A stretch of 64,000 bases of DNA from Lactifluus volemus (Eukaryota; Basidiomycota; Agaricomycetes; Russulales; Russulaceae): positions 186,001 through 250,000 of the forward strand of contig WTXI01000006.1 of the NCBI GenBank assembly GCA_022376515.1, in the 5' to 3' direction. A program made the translations under genes and the position numbers. Below, piece after piece: positions 1-13,401 of this stretch (its first letter is position 1; each line of letters begins with the position of its first letter). The notes beneath the pieces were generated by a model, which ran no database searches, had not been told where the DNA came from, and saw only the letters and a program-made list of their open reading frames with translations.

Positions 1-193
1 TCTTAATGCTTCCTGACTATGATCGTTGCGATGCATTGCACGTTCGCCGGAAATTCTGTGGAACATACTCTGAAATAATTACGACATGTAAATTGCTATG
101 TGGTTCTACCACGTGAATGTATTTGTCGCGCTTCCCGTTCAACACCTGTGATGCTGTACATACAAACAATGGAGACATGATGAACACGTGTGA

Positions 194-2336
194 TCAGGGC
201 TCTGCTTCTTCCTCGGAGGCCGCGCCTTCTTCCTCTTCCTCCTCGCCTGTGAACGCCGAGAAAGGAACGGCGTACAATCGGATAACGGGCTACAAAAAAG
301 AAAAAAAAAGACGGGCTATGAGCAAAGCATACCTAACCATTGGGTCATGTGGCAACGTAGGGCCAGCACCCCATCGAAGTCAACACCAGTCATATAAGGG
401 TGCGCCACCGTCGCAACCGAGCCTCGGCAAGAATGAGGAAGGAGGGGGACACATACCTTGTTTGGGTCCTTTACCAGGACATATTTGCCCTCGGGCATCT
501 TCAGGCACAAGTCAGCGACCGTCCTAACGATGCCCCATCCGTTCGCCAAGGACACGTTGAGCTGAGCCGCAAAGTCCATAGGACGCATAGAGGCCGTGCT
601 CAAAATGACGTGCCGCGTGTTGTCGCGGGGATTCGCCCGTGAAACATATCTAAACGATCGGAACAGTTAACAAATTGGACATAAGCGGCGCGAGAGATAA
701 AAGGAATTATTGTCGATTGCGTGCCCCCCTTACCCGATCTTCATCTGTTCCGCGCCGGCCAGGATACTCTGGACAGTCCATTTTGCGAGCTTGCAGCTGT
801 TATTTTTCATTTCGGTAGCGACGACCGCTCCACGTTGAGAGTCAAGCTTTGAGCGCCAGTCAGGGGCACCTCCAGCTCCAGGTGAACGGGGATCGAACTC
901 GTTCAGGGCGCGGATAGTGGTTAGACCCTGACCATGTAGTGGGTTCCCCTGGCCAGGCAGATAGGCATCGACCTCAGTTCGAACACAAATTTTGATGTTT
1001 TCCTCGTCGGTTATGCCAAGGTCAAAGACACGGTACCTGTATCCACACGAGGCCAGAGGTTCGGTTTCGTCGGGGCCATGGAATGGGTTAGGCTTGTCAA
1101 AGTCGATGAGAGGAGGAGGGGAAGTCTCAACGACGGATTGGAAACCGAAGTTTTGATTAATATAAGTCGCCTCTAGGGAAAGTGACGTCGCGGTATTTAT
1201 AGAAGATAATTCGGGAGCCTTTTCGTTCGGGTTACTTGCATTAGGCGCGGGAGGGTCCTGAGGGGGATCTGCCGCATTTTCATTCACGGTGACGGTATCA
1301 AAAGGGCCACCGTCTCTCTTGTCAAGGAACACCTTGTCACCCTCGCGAATGATAACGATATCCCAAGGGTAAACCGAGCGCGGTGCACACATAAGGACAC
1401 TGAGGATGACGTCCGTCGCATATATCGCAGCAGTGCCCTTGGAAGCAAGCTTGAAACCAATTGTAAGATGGGACACCGAGCCATGAGATATCAGTAACCT
1501 ACCTGCTGAATAATAGGATCGTCGGATGTGGTGGTGTTGTACTTTATTCGGTCAACAGGTTGGAGCGGGCGCTCAGTCTTGGTGGTGATACGATCATACG
1601 CCTTATTATAACCATAAAGGCGACCGTACGACTCGCTGATTGCAATCAGTCCACAGTACGGAAGGAGAAAAAAGGGAGGTACAGTTCTTCGGGTTCATCG
1701 ACGTCAAGTCTTAACTTGGCGAGGCGATGAAATTCAATCTCTTCTAACATCTGCCAGCTGGGATCAATAGCCACGGATGACTCGCGCGTGCGATTGTTCT
1801 ATACCAGAATTATAGATCGTATTCGCAAAGAATCATGAACGATTGCTTACTTTTTCCCAATCCCGCCATCCTCTCCTCCCACCCCGTTGCCCTGTACCAC
1901 GATTAGCGGTAAACCCACCACGGGTATTTCTTTGAGAACCACGAGAGCCATAGGAAGTGGTGCCACGACTGGTACCCCTCCCTCTTGTAAATGCACCGCC
2001 GCGACGAGGAGGTCCGACCTTGTTGTCCACAAGAGAGAAGCTCGATTCGTCTTCAACCTGAAAGGAGAAGGCGCTTGGAAGGCCACTTCCAAAGGTCTGT
2101 GCACCATCTCTACGACCACGGGTACCCGTTCTGGGGTTTACAGTGGTGCCTGACGCTGCCTGTCGATTATCTCCAGAGAGGTCATTCCAGTCTGCAAATC
2201 GGCCAAGTTTATCCGACTTTGAATAGGGAGCGTAGGGAATATCTTTAAACTTGAATGTCTCTGGCAAATTCGAGGATGATGGGCCCCAACTACCATCTGT
2301 GTTGTCGTGGATTTGAGGTAGTGAGAAGGAGGCCAT
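194..2336 (-). CDS. eIF3d: Translation initiation factor eIF3 subunit d
   Basis: eIF3d is the cap-binding subunit of the eIF3 complex, which recruits mRNA to the 40S ribosome in the cytoplasm. The start at 2336 opens with MASFSLPQI followed by DGSWGPS, the family's hallmark N-terminus, then an Arg/Gly-rich RNA-binding stretch (about residues 115-160). Later exons carry the conserved core: [31 protein letters not shown], the SVYPWDIVI segment and [20 protein letters not shown], ending in [13 protein letters not shown] and an acidic Glu-rich tail that stops at 194-196. I can join all exons across GT-AG introns (for example, exon 1 ends at 1851) without a frame break. It diverges from the IST3 gene with 71 bp between start codons, so the two probably share a promoter. 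Length and order match the family; identification is firm. Confidence 0.95.
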
Positions 2337-2407
2337 GTGTGTCACGACAACGAAAGAAAACAATCAGAGAGATGGATGACTGTGGCGTGTGAACTCTCTC
2401 AGCTCAC
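2337..2407. promoter_or_regulatory. Compact divergent promoter between eIF3d and IST3
   Basis: Only 71 bp separate the eIF3d start codon (minus strand, 2336) from the IST3 start codon (plus strand, 2408). Both core promoters and both 5' leaders must lie here or reach into the opposite gene. I see no clear TATA box. Confidence 0.6.
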
Positions 2408-3403
2408 ATGAAGTACGTACGTTCAACTAGTTCATCCACTTGGAACATAACTTATTCACTTGCTACAGCGTCGTGCGAGAAATAAACAAAATAAATGAGC
2501 GAGAGCTTGAGCTCGGTGTAGGCACAGCCTCTTGGCACGACGAATACAAAGGTGCGTTCGCTCCTGCCACTCGCGTTAGCGTCAGGGTTGTTGAATGAGT
2601 CGACAATCCATCAGATTCAGCCTACATATTCATTGGAGGTCTTAATTATGACCTGACTGAAGGAGACGTCATTACAATATTCTCCCAGTAAGCCAATTAG
2701 TTATGCACTCATCCCTGTCATCTTAATCGTCTTAGATACGGTGAAGTTGTTGACGTGAATCTCCCCCGTGACAAGGAAACGGGAAAAACCAAAGGCTTTG
2801 GATTCCTCATGTACGAAGACCAGCGGTCTACCATACTCGCGGTCGATAATCTCAATGGGGCAACTGTACTCGAAAGGACACTACGGGTCGACCATGTAAA
2901 GAATTACAAACAGCCAAGAGTTAAGGGCGAGGATGGAGAGTGGCAAGAACCCGAAGAGCAAAGCCTCAACGCCAAGCCCGAGATTATTGGTGAATGTCTC
3001 TGGCGGCCTCATCTTGTTGATTCACTTATACATTTTCACAGACGACGCAGGATCTGAATCCTCGGAATCAACAGCACCTAATATTGACCCCGATGACCCT
3101 ATGCGAGACTATCTGCTAAAGAAATGGCGGGAAGAACGGGCCAGGAAGAAAGGGAAGAAATCCAAAACGAAGGGGAAGCACAAAGATGAAACGATAGAAG
3201 AGAGACGGGCAAGAAAGGAGCGTAAGAAAGAGAAGAGGGCGAGGCGAGAAGCAGTTAAATCGGATGGTTTGAAGGGTGTCGAGGCGCTGCTTAACTCCCT
3301 GGATGAACGTAGAGGTAGAGATGAACGGTCTTCACACAGCAAGAGGCCGCAAAGGCGATCATTCTTGACTGATGACAGGTCGGTGTCACCTCGCGGGCGG
3401 TAA
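2408..3403 (+). CDS. IST3: U2 snRNP/RES-complex RRM protein Ist3 (Snu17/RBMX2 type)
   Basis: Ist3 is an RNA-binding subunit of the RES (retention and splicing) complex with Bud13 and Pml1, in the activated spliceosome. The protein begins [18 protein letters not shown], the conserved N-terminus, then one RRM with RNP2 YIFIGGL and RNP1 KGFGFLMYE, and the conserved [10 protein letters not shown] segment after it. A Lys/Arg/Glu-rich tail contains [13 protein letters not shown]. Exons: 2408-2412 (only ATGAA), 2469-2551, 2615-2687, 2736-2989 and 3042-3403, all joined by GT-AG introns with frame kept. The five-base first coding exon is unusual but necessary to give the family's M-N-x-V start. The first intron is 56 nt. 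It is divergent with eIF3d. Identification is firm. Confidence 0.93.
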
Positions 3404-3623
3404 TGACAGAATGACCATGCGGTTGAGACCACGTGTGTGTGTGTGAGTAGAATAGTCAATGTTATTCTTGGACGTGGTGAGACTAGACCACGACAGTGTG
3501 CTCCACGCACACACACGGACCCTAATAATCATTCCTGGCTAGCAGCACGCGTATACCCCATTCCTTCCTGTCGTTACTCCCTATAGAGTCCTTTTACCGT
3601 TATCATCAATACCCTTTGGTTTC

Positions 3624-5346
3624 ATGCGCTTCCCCCTCATTCTCCTGGTCCCAGCAAGTCTATTTGCTTCCTCTGCACTAGCCTCGAAAAACCGTTTGTT
3701 CCGGAGGGGTGATATCGATGTTTCCCTGCAAGTATAGTGCACCTCAACGTCTGTCGTGCGACTGACCTAAACTTCTTTTAGTCCAAGTCGACGCGCCACT
3801 ACAAACTGCATCTCCCCAGATCCAACTAACACCGTCACCGACCGATTGAATATTGCTCTCAACTCGTCTGGCTCTGGTTTTGTTCTGCAGCTTTGCCCCA
3901 ATGCACATTATCTGCTTCAGGCCCCTATTTTGTTTGCCGCTCCGAATCAGGAGATTAGCACCGCGGCTATCCTATTGATGACTCCAGGGCTACTCTTGTG
4001 GTGAGCGGTCCAGTTTTTAATGGAACAGGCCAAACCACCGCTGTCGATGGTACCTGTGGAAATTGTCATGGCGTCAAGCTACGTAATGTCCAGGCGAGTC
4101 CCGTTACACCCTGAAGATTGACCTTACTCATTCGCTTCCTATAGATCAATGGCAATCGTGCGGGAGCTCTTGCGATTAACGGTGGTGCAAATATAGAGAT
4201 GGGTGGAGCCAATTCGAACCAGTTGATTGAGTTTACGCGCTCTTATCAACCACGTAGCTGGTCCTGCCTCCACATTGCCGAGGGTGGTCAATCCTGCAAC
4301 AACGTCACCGTCCAGAACAATGACATCGGTCCTTGTGGATCGGATGCCTTTCAGCAATGGGCTGATGGTATCAGCCTCAGCTGTCGGTCTTCCATTGTCC
4401 GCAACAACTTGGTCAACAACCCGACCGATGGTGGTATCGTTTTGTTCGGCTCTCCCGGCTCGCTTGTGGAAAATAACACCATCTGGGTAGTCAATGTGGG
4501 TTATTCCTTACCTAATCCATTTCATTGCCGACTCACACATCTTGCTAGAACACGTTACTCGGCGGCATAAATATGGTAGATGTGCAGCCATGGGAGGGCA
4601 ATTATGCCGGGACCATCGTCCAGAACAACACTATCATTGGGGGCCTTGCCACTGACTCGAGGTCTGCCGTTCAATCAGATGGCACCAATGTGAACGATGT
4701 TATTATCAAGTCCGTTATCTCCCCACAAGCCCGTGGTTTGTTCTGACAGGTTGCATAGGATCGGCATAGCCGTTGGGCCCCAGACTTGGTTCAACGACTT
4801 TTTTGGCGCAAATGTTAGCTCTTCGGGCACCGTCCTGAACAATAACATCACTGGTGCATTTGGTTATGGCATAGCTATCACGTCTGCTCGTAACTTCACT
4901 GTCCAAGGCAACGCCCTCTTCGGTAACACATCCTTCATCGGATCCCGGGGACCAAATTGTTCCGCTTCCGACCCGACACCATCAAGTGCCGCCTTTATTG
5001 TCGACATGGCAAATGTGACGTCGTCTACAATCCAACCTCAGTTTCAATCTGTGCAAGATGGCAAGGGGCTGACTTGTGTCCAGCCTCCGGACGGCGGCGA
5101 TTACTGGCCGTACGGTGGCAATCCTAACCCAAGCAGCTATAACCCACCTCTTCCCGTGACCACCTCATCGACCAGTGTCAAAGGTCCGGAGGACACCGCT
5201 CAGCGGCTGTTAAAGCGGGCTTGGCAATCAGCATCATCTTTGTAGTCGTTTCCATTATCGTGGCGGCGCTCTTGGCGCGAAGATGGGCGTTGAACCGCCC
5301 GTTAGCGGGTTGGAAGGGAAGTAAGCTTTCACGCTATCACCCCTAG
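3624..5346 (+). CDS. Secreted/membrane-anchored right-handed beta-helix protein
   Basis: The protein starts with a clear signal peptide (MRFPLILLVPASLFASSALA) at 3624. The body holds repeated short beta-helix coils rich in Asn and Gly, such as NVTVQNNDIGPCGSDAF, GGIVLFGSPGSLVENNTIW and GTVLNNNITGAF. This is typical of parallel beta-helix (pectate-lyase-like, NosD/PbH1) folds; substrate unknown. The exons joining at 4093/4145, 4495/4549 and 4709/4759 keep the frame. The intron at 4094-4144 starts with GC (GCGAGT). Two breaks occur. Near 3961-3966 one base seems missing between NQEIST and GYPIDDSRATLVVSG. The junction of exon 1 (3624-3731) to the exon at 3782 is also out of frame. The stop in the main frame is at 5243-5245. 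Another frame gives a strong hydrophobic helix (AISIIFVVVSIIVAALL) followed by basic residues and a stop at 5344-5346, so I extend the gene there. Function is not known. Confidence 0.75.
4094..4144 (+). other. GC-AG intron in the beta-helix gene
   Basis: The splice that joins ...KLRNVQ to INGNRAG uses donor GCGAGT and acceptor ATAG. No GT donor at this place preserves the frame. Confidence 0.65.
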
Positions 5347-5604
5347 AGTAGTCGTGGAAACCTGCCGTTGGCATCGGACTACAGTATCTATCAATATTTT
5401 TCGTTGGTATCACAAGTACAATATTTTGTCGGTTGTAACATATTTTTTGCTCTGTCTGATAACGTAAGCTCGCACCCCGTCTGTCGCGGCAAATTATTGA
5501 CTCTGCAACTTGTCATCCGGTTTCTCTCACAAACAAAAGCTTGACAGCTCAACTGAAGGGCTCTTTTGTTGCTGTACTCATCGCCTTCATAGATAACCCT
5601 ACAA

Positions 5605-8290
<2,686 letters not shown>

Positions 8291-8693
8291 TAATAGCGTC
8301 CTGAAGGGCTTGCGGTTTGTTTTAGAAGGGGATCCTCGACGCATCGGTCAACGAGTCTTCTTGCTTCTGGTTCATATTCACTTTGGATTTATTCAATTTC
8401 ATCTCTAGGGGCTACATCTGACCCTTGCCAAGATTGTGGTCCAACTCAAAGGCCCAACGGTACCGATTCTCCTTGCTATGGCCTGTTACATTCGCTGTTT
8501 CTTTGCAAGCCTTCGTTCCACAGGGCGTAGAGTATCTACCATGTACTTTGTGTGACAAATCATGCATGTACTCCTATTCGTACGGATTTTATAAATAATA
8601 TGAACATGACGATAGTTCATGTGTGATATTGTTCATGCATAAAAACAAAGCATAAAAAAAAGCAGGGGGGGTTGAAAAGTGTCGCTGTGCATC
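8291..8693. other. Convergent intergenic region
   Basis: The 3' flanks of PAP1 and of the minus-strand gene ending at 8694 meet here. AT-rich stretches around 8590-8660 could hold poly(A) signals. I see no gene. Confidence 0.5.
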
Positions 8694-9757
8694 TCACAAG
8701 AGTTCTTTGCTCGAATCTGTAGGTTCACCATATGTAGGCTGCTTGACGTCAGCCAATCTGTCCTCGCCGCGATAAAATAACCGCTCGCTGGGACTACTTG
8801 AGGTCTTTGGACCATCGCCATGGGGAACACCCATGACCATCTTTGGACTCAAGGTAGAGAAGTCCAAGTGGTTTCCTACTTTGAAATGGTCGGTGCTCCA
8901 GATGCGCTGATAGATAAATTTCGCTGATGGCATATTATTTTCCGACGCCGACGCGCTTTCCACTTGAGCAGGTACACGAAGCCAGAGACGGATGCGGTGG
9001 GTAGCCCCTCGCGGTTTGGAGGTGATAGGGATAGTACTAGAAATTTAGGATCAGTTATGGGAGGAAAAAGTGCAGAACTGGGCTCTGTCGAATTTCTCAC
9101 TAGATAACAAAATCCAACAGCTCGGGAGGACAGTCCAGGCTGACTATGAGTTCGCTGAAAAGTATGCTGCCAACCCCGCAGCCATCGTACTCGAGACTTA
9201 GGCCGTAAACTTTCCCATATTTGTGTCGCCATCTGATGCGCAAGTGTGAATGGACTTGGGTGCCGCCAGGGAAGAGGGGAGCAAACTAAATACCTGATAG
9301 TGAAATCCACGAGGGCCCTCCCCATCGCAACTTTGTAAACTAGCATTTGTGAGGTGACGTTGCGCAGTCTTGCGTATGCTGCATCTTGGATAGCGTAAAA
9401 GTCTGGGTCCTTGCCTATCCACAGGGAATCCTCAGAAAACAGTCTGTGGTCAATATCACCAGCGCGGAGCCAAACGCGTAGTGAATATAAACACCCTTGT
9501 GGGAGACATGCTCTAGGAGGGTAGGCGCTGTTGTTTTATGAGTTTAAACTGATCCGTGAAGAGACCCGCGTGTGTACTCACAAGACCACAAATTTAAGGT
9601 CTCGTGGATCAACAGTCAGTCTGAGGGTTGTTGGTTCAGAAATAGGTCGTTCAAGTGCGCCAGCTTTCAGTGAGAGATAAAAAATATGCTCGCGCGACAA
9701 CTCGCGCAAAGGCTCAATCCTACCCCCCAAAATTGATATGTCAGGCGAAAGAATCAT
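8694..9757 (-). CDS. Unrecognised conserved-looking protein
   Basis: I do not recognise this gene. Starting at 9757 the exons join cleanly into a protein of about 300 residues. It begins MILSPDISILGGRIEPL and continues through TLRLTVDPRDLKFVVFA, CLYSLRVWLRAGDIDHRLF, DAAYARLRNVTSQMLVY, IRWRHKYGKVYGLSLEYDG and RGATHRIRLWLRVPAQ, with a hydrophilic Ser-rich end stopping at 8694. Three GT-AG introns fit: one joining VVF to AYPPRA, one joining TIR to WRHKY (acceptor GCATCAG), and one joining VIY to TIPIT. No frame break was needed, which supports a real gene. There is no signal peptide or membrane helix. The many alternating hydrophobic and charged strands suggest a beta-rich globular domain. It is convergent with PAP1. 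No function is proposed. Confidence 0.75.
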
Positions 9758-10186
9758 AGAAAATTAGACAAACGTGATGAACAGCCGAATGTCGACCCCG
9801 CCAATGCTCAGGCTATATGTATGAACGACTTTCCGTACGTCGGGTGCTGTCACGCTAAAAACGGTTAGTCCAGAAAAGTAAGCCCATAAATTGGGGAAAT
9901 ATTTACTCGTCAATGGACCGAGAGAAGAGATAACGAGGCAATGACGGTAGTCGCCTGCTCATCGTTCTACGTAGGAGTGAGGACGAGGGCGATATTAGTT
10001 GGTTACAAACAATAGATTGATTGGTTATACGGGTTGGTATCAGATGCGGAGAAGTTGATCGGAAGCTCATGACGGGTATATGTCGGTGAGGGATCACCAG
10101 TGGGTATATGGACCATAACAAGGAGAGAAATAAAAAGGTTGAGTGAGTGGAGAAATCGTGGACGGTGAGGGCACAGAGTGCCAGTG
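9758..10186. other. Intergenic region, divergent upstream of the unknown gene and GatB
   Basis: This stretch has scattered purine/pyrimidine runs and no open frame with protein-like composition. It should hold the promoters of the gene starting at 9757 (-) and of GatB (+). Confidence 0.45.
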
Positions 10187-12347
10187 ATGGCCGCACTGTT
10201 TCAGCCAATGCGGCCATTCATGTTGGTTCGATCACGAACTTCATCATTACGGACACCTCGCAAGCTATACAGCTGCTCCACCGGTCAGGCCAACTCCGTG
10301 AAATCATTCAAGCAAGACAACCGATGGCCTGGTTGGCAGGTCATCATTGGTATCGAGGTGCACGCACAATTAAAATCAAGGGAGAAACTATTCTCTCGTC
10401 AGTCAATCACAAATAACCGGCCGCACGAACACTCACATTGCTCTTCAATCAGATGCATGGTCTCCTGATCTCGGGAATACGCCGAATTCCCATGTGTCCC
10501 CTTATGATGCTGCATTTCCGGGGACACTCCCCGTAAGCAAGCTTTCTATCGAGAGAGAAGATTGAGTCATGACTGTTCTTAGCATCTCAATCCTACATGC
10601 GTCAACCTCGCACTCAGAACCGCCATCGCCTTTCAATCAAATATTCAACAAAAATCAACGTTCGATAGGAAACATTACTTTTATTCAGACCTCCCTGCAG
10701 GATACCAGATTACCCAGCATTATAGTGAGGATTCAATCATCACCAATCCACTATGCTCTTCTCAAGTTTTTACGTCTTAGGCCCCATAGCACGTGGAGGA
10801 CACGTATTTCTTCCCCAGAGCGATGTCTCTGTTCGCATCGAACAGATACAACTCGAACAGGTAGTTTTGAGTTTCTGGCCTTCGCCATGACTGATAGGAA
10901 ATTGCTATCAGGATACCGGCAAATCGATGTTTGAACCTCGTCGTCAACTCTCGTCAATAGATTTGAATCGAGCAGGCACGGGCCTCATGGAAATTGTATC
11001 AAAACCGGACATACGGTGGGCATCGAGACTGTGACTTTGACGGTATACACTTAACGCCGCCTTCTCTAGGTCACCAGAGGAAGCTGGCGAATACGTTCGG
11101 ACCCTGCAAGCTGTGATTAGATCAGTTGGCGCCAGTGATGGGAACATGGAACAAGTAAGTGGTTCCTTGATGGCGTCTCAACGAGGCATGTTCATTCTGT
11201 CAGGGATCTTTACGCTGTGATGTGAATGTATCTGTCAACCGCCCAGGTCAACCACCTGGAACGCGATGCGAAATCAAAAATCTTAATAGTGTCCGCTTCA
11301 CGATAGCGGCAATCGGTGATTAAAATCAAATCGCAATGATTCTCTCTCTCGAAAGATTCACCTTCTCCCTTTTACAGGCTCAGAAGCTCGTAGACAAATT
11401 GGTATCCTAGAAACCAGCGGATCAATACATCAAGAGACGCGTGGTTTCAATGAGGATACGGGGGAAACCTTCACGCTACGAAGCAAAGAGGAAACCCCGG
11501 ATTATCGTTATTTGCCTGATCCTAATCTACCCCCGTTACTTTTAACACCGGTGAGAAAACTCCATCGAAACGACCAATACCCCTCATTTAATGCATGCCA
11601 GGAGTATATCATATCCATTCGCAATGAGATGCCCGCACTTGCTCACGAGATCAAGGAACGATTGGCACGTCATGGCATCGCTCCGCAGGACGTTGATGTT
11701 CTGATGGGGATCGATGCGGGGAAAGAGGTTAGGTTCGATGGTCAGCGCAGCCCTGGAGCTGTGGCATACTTCGAGGCATTGATCAAGGGGCGCAACCCAA
11801 AAGCCGTAATAAACTGGTGCGCCAACCTATTGCTTATTGGCTCGAGCTCCGAGCTCAGCGCACCAACAACTCAACTGCATGGTGAAGGATAATACATGAA
11901 CTCTTGGGGCAGCTGGCGCTACGAAAAAAATCGTTTTATGAAAACCCCGTATCGCTGGAGCAGATGGGAGGCCTAATCGATATGGTCCAAAATGGTATTG
12001 TGACTGGTACAGTGACGATCTACGATCCATCATTTTCATACGGGGTTTCTGACAAAGACGTAGGGTCGTCAGGAAAGTTATTGTTGCGGCACATGCTTGA
12101 TCACCCATCATCTAAGGCTCCAACGGAGCTGGCGGAGAATCTTGGCCTCTTAGCTGTGCAGGGAAGATTTCCTCGAACAATTGTGCGTGCAGGCTATAAC
12201 CGACATGCCAGAAGAGGCGGATGCGGTGCGTCGAGGAGTTCCTAATGTCATCAACAAGTTACTGGGTCGGGTCATGAGTCTAGCAGAGGAACAGTGGATC
12301 CCCAGTCCATTCGAAGAATGCTCCAGACACTACTCTGTCCGCCATAA
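10187..12347 (+). CDS. GatB: Mitochondrial glutamyl-tRNA(Gln) amidotransferase subunit B
   Basis: GatB is the kinase/tRNA-binding subunit of the GatFAB-type amidotransferase, which converts Glu-tRNA(Gln) to Gln-tRNA(Gln) in mitochondria. The ATG at 10187 opens an Arg/Ser-rich, acid-free leader ([20 protein letters not shown]), a good mitochondrial presequence. Then come the family blocks [111 protein letters not shown] and [14 protein letters not shown]. About ten short introns join these. Frame breaks: near 12279-12284 one base seems missing before [18 protein letters not shown] (stop 12345-12347), and another break lies around 12156-12192 before [14 protein letters not shown]. Both flanks remain family-like, so these are probably sequence errors. 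Identification is firm. Confidence 0.93.
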
Positions 12348-12439
12348 CGCTTTGGACCTTGTCATTTTTTTCAACTCGGTCACATCAAACAATCGACGTC
12401 TTTTCTATCTTACATAGTACTTTTCCACTCTCAAACCTT

Positions 12440-13337
12440 TTAAGCTGTGACCTTCTGCGCCAGGAATTGCCTCCATTCAACTTCTCCCCACGAGCTCGAG
12501 ACCTCGTTGGCAAGTATTCCATCCCACAATACCGAGGGGGAGACGTGAACCCCGTTCTGACGGGAGAATTTGACTGTGCATCACATCCAGACCGTCGTTA
12601 TCGCATGATAACCTGCTAAGACAAACTTACTGGTGTACTTGAGGTCATCTGTAACCGATATACCACCATTAGGGGTGCTTTTGAGTTTCAGGAGTTCCCT
12701 GAATGGTCGATCTGTTCATTCGAGACACCTGTCTCTGCGTACAGCGAAGCCAGTTTGTCACGAATTTGCACTGGAGTCAAAGTGGAGGAAGGGATGTCAT
12801 AGTATTCCTCCTGTCTTTGGAGCAACTATTCAAGGCTTGTCAGAGAGCATAAAAAGGAGGCGAAGTTCTGGGTGTTTACTAGTAGAGAAAAGGGCCAGAA
12901 TTTCTCCGGCGTGACACGAGCGACCTACATAGGGTGTTGCATGTCAGGCATCACAGCTTTGATTTTGATTGATGGATTCAGGCACACATACGGCCAGGCT
13001 AGCTTCGTGTGTGAAAGTCGAGGTGCCATGCCATGGCTGAACTTGATTCCGAAAGATGATCTTGACTTTGCCTTCATATGTACCCTTTTCTTCGACCAGC
13101 GGTCTCACGATAGTGTTGACAGCCACAGACAGCTTTCGGCTGATAACAGGACTCAATACAGTGACGGTGCTCGCAGCGGATGATTGTCACCTGAAGGGAC
13201 AGACATAATCGACTAAACTCACAGTTAAATAATTATGGTACAATAAGTAAGACACACTCACGGAAGACGTCGAGGGTGTGGGGGGCATCCGGCCTACCCG
13301 CGATGATGAGGGGTCGAAGTGACGGTTGGAGTGCCAT
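12440..13337 (-). CDS. DsbA-family / thioredoxin-fold protein
   Basis: The start at 13337 gives MALQPSLRPLIIAGRPDAPH, followed by LDVFLDYVCPFS, the first strand and active-site region of a DsbA-like thioredoxin fold. The site here is C-P-F-S rather than CxxC. Further blocks are VKIIFRNQVQPWHGTSTFTHE (helical insertion), ARVTPEKFWPFSL, YYDIPSSTLTPVQIRDKL, KLKSTPNGGISVTDDLKYT and NGVHVSPSVLWDG (the cis-Pro loop), ending at 12440-12442. Five introns fit GT-AG. One base appears missing near 12702-12709, just before FRELLKLKS. The single active-site Cys suggests it is not a classic dithiol oxidoreductase and may act more like glutathione-linked or isomerase-type relatives. The biological role is unknown. 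It diverges from the PCI-domain gene at 13402 with 64 bp between starts. Confidence 0.85.
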
Positions 13338-13401
13338 TTCTTACATAATCGAGACTTGACTGAAGCGACCAATTTATTGCTCGTCGTCGTCGTTTAATAC
13401 G
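13338..13401. promoter_or_regulatory. 64 bp divergent promoter with a TCG-repeat tract
   Basis: Only 64 bp separate two start codons on opposite strands. A short (TCG)n tract lies at about 13380-13394, next to the plus-strand start. Confidence 0.55.
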
